The notes under the pieces: model-generated
The model's input: only the letters and a program-made list of their open reading frames with translations
The model's database searches: none
Told to the model about the DNA's origin: nothing
Part shown: piece after piece, positions 62,808-64,000 of the stretch
How the letters are laid out: each line of letters starts with the position of its first letter
Numbering within the stretch: position 1 is the first letter of the stretch
NCBI RefSeq assembly: GCF_029892965.1
Contig: NZ_JARXWN010000008.1
Span: 124,001 to 188,000, forward strand
DNA length: 64,000 nucleotides
Direction of reading: 5' to 3'
From: Dysgonomonas sp. PF1-14
GTDB taxonomy: Bacteria > Bacteroidota > Bacteroidia > Bacteroidales > Dysgonomonadaceae
Program-made: the position numbers and the translations under genes

Positions 62808-64000
62808 TTACGGCAACAGTTTTCTGTCCACCCAGTAATAAGTCTGTCCGTTCGATTCAAACTTTTCGGCTTTGTTAAGTTCTTCCTTCTTGCTTTTGAA
62901 GTAGATAATGAGGTCATCCAGCATCTTATCTGTAACCAATTTGTAATCGGTCAGATCTTTTATTTTTATGTCGTTCAGCATATCGGTGGCAGATGGACTC
63001 CCTGTTATTCGTCTTTGCGCTTCGGCAAGCGACATAGAATTCAGTATATTTCCTTTTTGCTTACATAGTTTACAGTATTTGATCGTATTCATATACAGGT
63101 CTCTCAGATAAGTTCTGACTGCATAAGTGTCTGCATATGCTCCCGGAGGTTTTGGTATGGTATAGAGTGTTTCCTTTGGAATAGTATCATTTGCGTAATC
63201 GGGAATTTCTTCTTTTGATTTAGCCATCAGATCAAACAGATCATCTTCACAGTTACATGGTTTTTTGTCTTTCTGTTGTGCGTCTCTTGCTTGATAGATA
63301 TATTCCACTTCCATTTTAGATAAAGCATCTACGAAGTCTTTCAGTTCATCCAATTCACTTTCGGATGCCATTAGGCGATAGCCTACATGCCTGTTTACCG
63401 AATCGGAAAGTATTACAGGCTCAGAGGCCATACTCCATGCCGGAAACTGATTCTTAAAGCCAGCCACCAGTTTTTTGGATGGCGTCCTTGTTGTATCCAG
63501 TTCGAATTTCCGGGTAAATTGTTCATCAAATCGTGTACGATTATTACCCACTGTATTAAAAGCCCGCGACATATAACGGATAACACTGGTATTGTCTTCT
63601 TTGATCTGCCCGACAATAGTATCGACATTATTGGTAAGGACATCCAGAGATAAATAATCACCTTTTTGAGGAAAAAGGATAGCTCCCTGAGTGATGCTGT
63701 TATCCGGAAAATCGAGACGATACCCGTTTTTCGTTTCACCTATTTCAGTATAATAACTGGTATGCTTGATCTGTTCGGGTGATACCAGAACGTCTCCTTT
63801 GGTTTTTTTCATAGTTTCGGCATAGGAGTCTATCATCGTTTCTATGTCTAACACAAAGTTGTTTGATGCGTTGTCATCTGAGGCATATACCTGAAATCCG
63901 AGTAAGCGGCAATTGTTTGTTGCGAGCCTGTTAGTCAGGGTAGAGTCTACATCTTCATTGGCATAACCTGTTTCTCCTACTACAACAATCAGGTTCGATT
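62808..64000 (-). CDS. tssR: T6SS protein TssR (partial, continues past the window)
   Basis: The frame is open from 62808 to the last base, so at least 396 residues of the C-terminal part are present; the GTG at 63854 is not the real start. The upstream part reads LIVVVGETGYANEDVDSTLTNRLA and LLGFQVYASDDNASNNFV, and the protein ends with FESNGQTYYWVDRKLLP. This hydrophobic-aromatic ending and the von Willebrand-like VVVGE strand fit TssR, a periplasmic component specific to Bacteroidetes T6SS. A CxC pair (KPCNCED) and KYCKLCKQKG could bind metal. It is followed by tssF after 35 bp. Confidence 0.75.
   Translation of the reverse strand, partial: SNLIVVVGETGYANEDVDSTLTNRLATNNCRLLGFQVYASDDNASNNFVLDIETMIDSYAETMKKTKGDVLVSPEQIKHTSYYTEIGETKNGYRLDFPDNSITQGAILFPQKGDYLSLDVLTNNVDTIVGQIKEDNTSVIRYMSRAFNTVGNNRTRFDEQFTRKFELDTTRTPSKKLVAGFKNQFPAWSMASEPVILSDSVNRHVGYRLMASESELDELKDFVDALSKMEVEYIYQARDAQQKDKKPCNCEDDLFDLMAKSKEEIPDYANDTIPKETLYTIPKPPGAYADTYAVRTYLRDLYMNTIKYCKLCKQKGNILNSMSLAEAQRRITGSPSATDMLNDIKIKDLTDYKLVTDKMLDDLIIYFKSKKEELNKAEKFESNGQTYYWVDRKLLP

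Noticed and set aside
1-64000. tRNA or rRNA genes
   Set aside because: No cloverleaf-like or rRNA sequence was noticed in reading either strand; a covariance search would be needed to exclude degenerate ones.

Overview
The window looks like accessory, mobile DNA from a member of the Bacteroidales (a Bacteroides, Parabacteroides or Dysgonomonas type organism). The evidence is RteC-type proteins, a MobA/MobB mobilisation pair, TraA/DUF3408 conjugation genes, a type IX secretion (T9SS) sorting domain, DUF6443-like Rhs proteins, the giant methylase-helicase / DUF4099 / topoisomerase III set of Bacteroidetes conjugative elements, and a subtype-iii type VI secretion system (T6SS). It is most likely part of a large integrative and conjugative or mobilisable element carrying a T6SS, as known for the Bacteroidales GA1 and GA2 loci. 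This assignment is an inference, because neither end of the large element lies in the window.

Layout. 1-1.7 kb: tail of a membrane protein, a winged-helix regulator, an RteC-like protein and a small HTH protein. 1.8-7.0 kb: mobilisation and transfer-initiation block (relaxase and accessory protein on the minus strand, a 500-bp putative oriT region, then DUF3408, ParA/TraA, TraC-like, RteC-like and two HTH proteins on the plus strand). 7.2-11.7 kb: a tightly packed three-gene operon (GHKL/Hsp90-type ATPase, unknown protein, radical SAM protein), with a UPF0489/peptide-arginase-fold gene facing it. 13.5-29.2 kb: a gene for an HU-type protein cut in two by a 15.4-kb element. That element carries three overlapping tyrosine recombinases (a recombinase-in-trio, RIT, arrangement) and a cargo of Rhs/YD-repeat toxins with immunity genes. 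29.2-34.6 kb: PAPS-reductase-like and radical SAM genes plus many small hypothetical genes, all on the minus strand. 34.7-44.6 kb: methylase-helicase flanked by two structured inverted-repeat elements, DUF3945/DUF4099 proteins and topoisomerase III. 44.7-64 kb: a minus-strand T6SS block (TssR, TssF, ClpV/TssH, a 59-aa protein, a TnpB/RuvC-like protein, VgrG, a probable effector adaptor, a PAAR-like/GH19/M23 effector, then immunity-type lipoproteins and broken effector and tssO fragments).

Main results. (1) The HU gene reading frame is restored exactly if the sequence between two 7-bp TGCCCAT repeats (13701 and 29135) is removed; the two element ends, if joined, would form a perfect 88-bp palindrome. 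(2) A TnpB-like RuvC-fold protein, lacking the zinc finger and third RuvC motif, sits inside the T6SS operon between clpV and vgrG. (3) The T6SS effector region shows stacked effector/immunity replacement: a peptidoglycan hydrolase effector with its lipoprotein, followed by a GH19 remnant with a paralogous lipoprotein and a truncated tssO copy. (4) The ATPase/unknown/radical SAM operon is a candidate uncharacterised system. (5) A long nested stem-loop element occurs in two related copies on either side of the methylase-helicase gene.

All calls come from reading the sequence and translations; no database search was possible.
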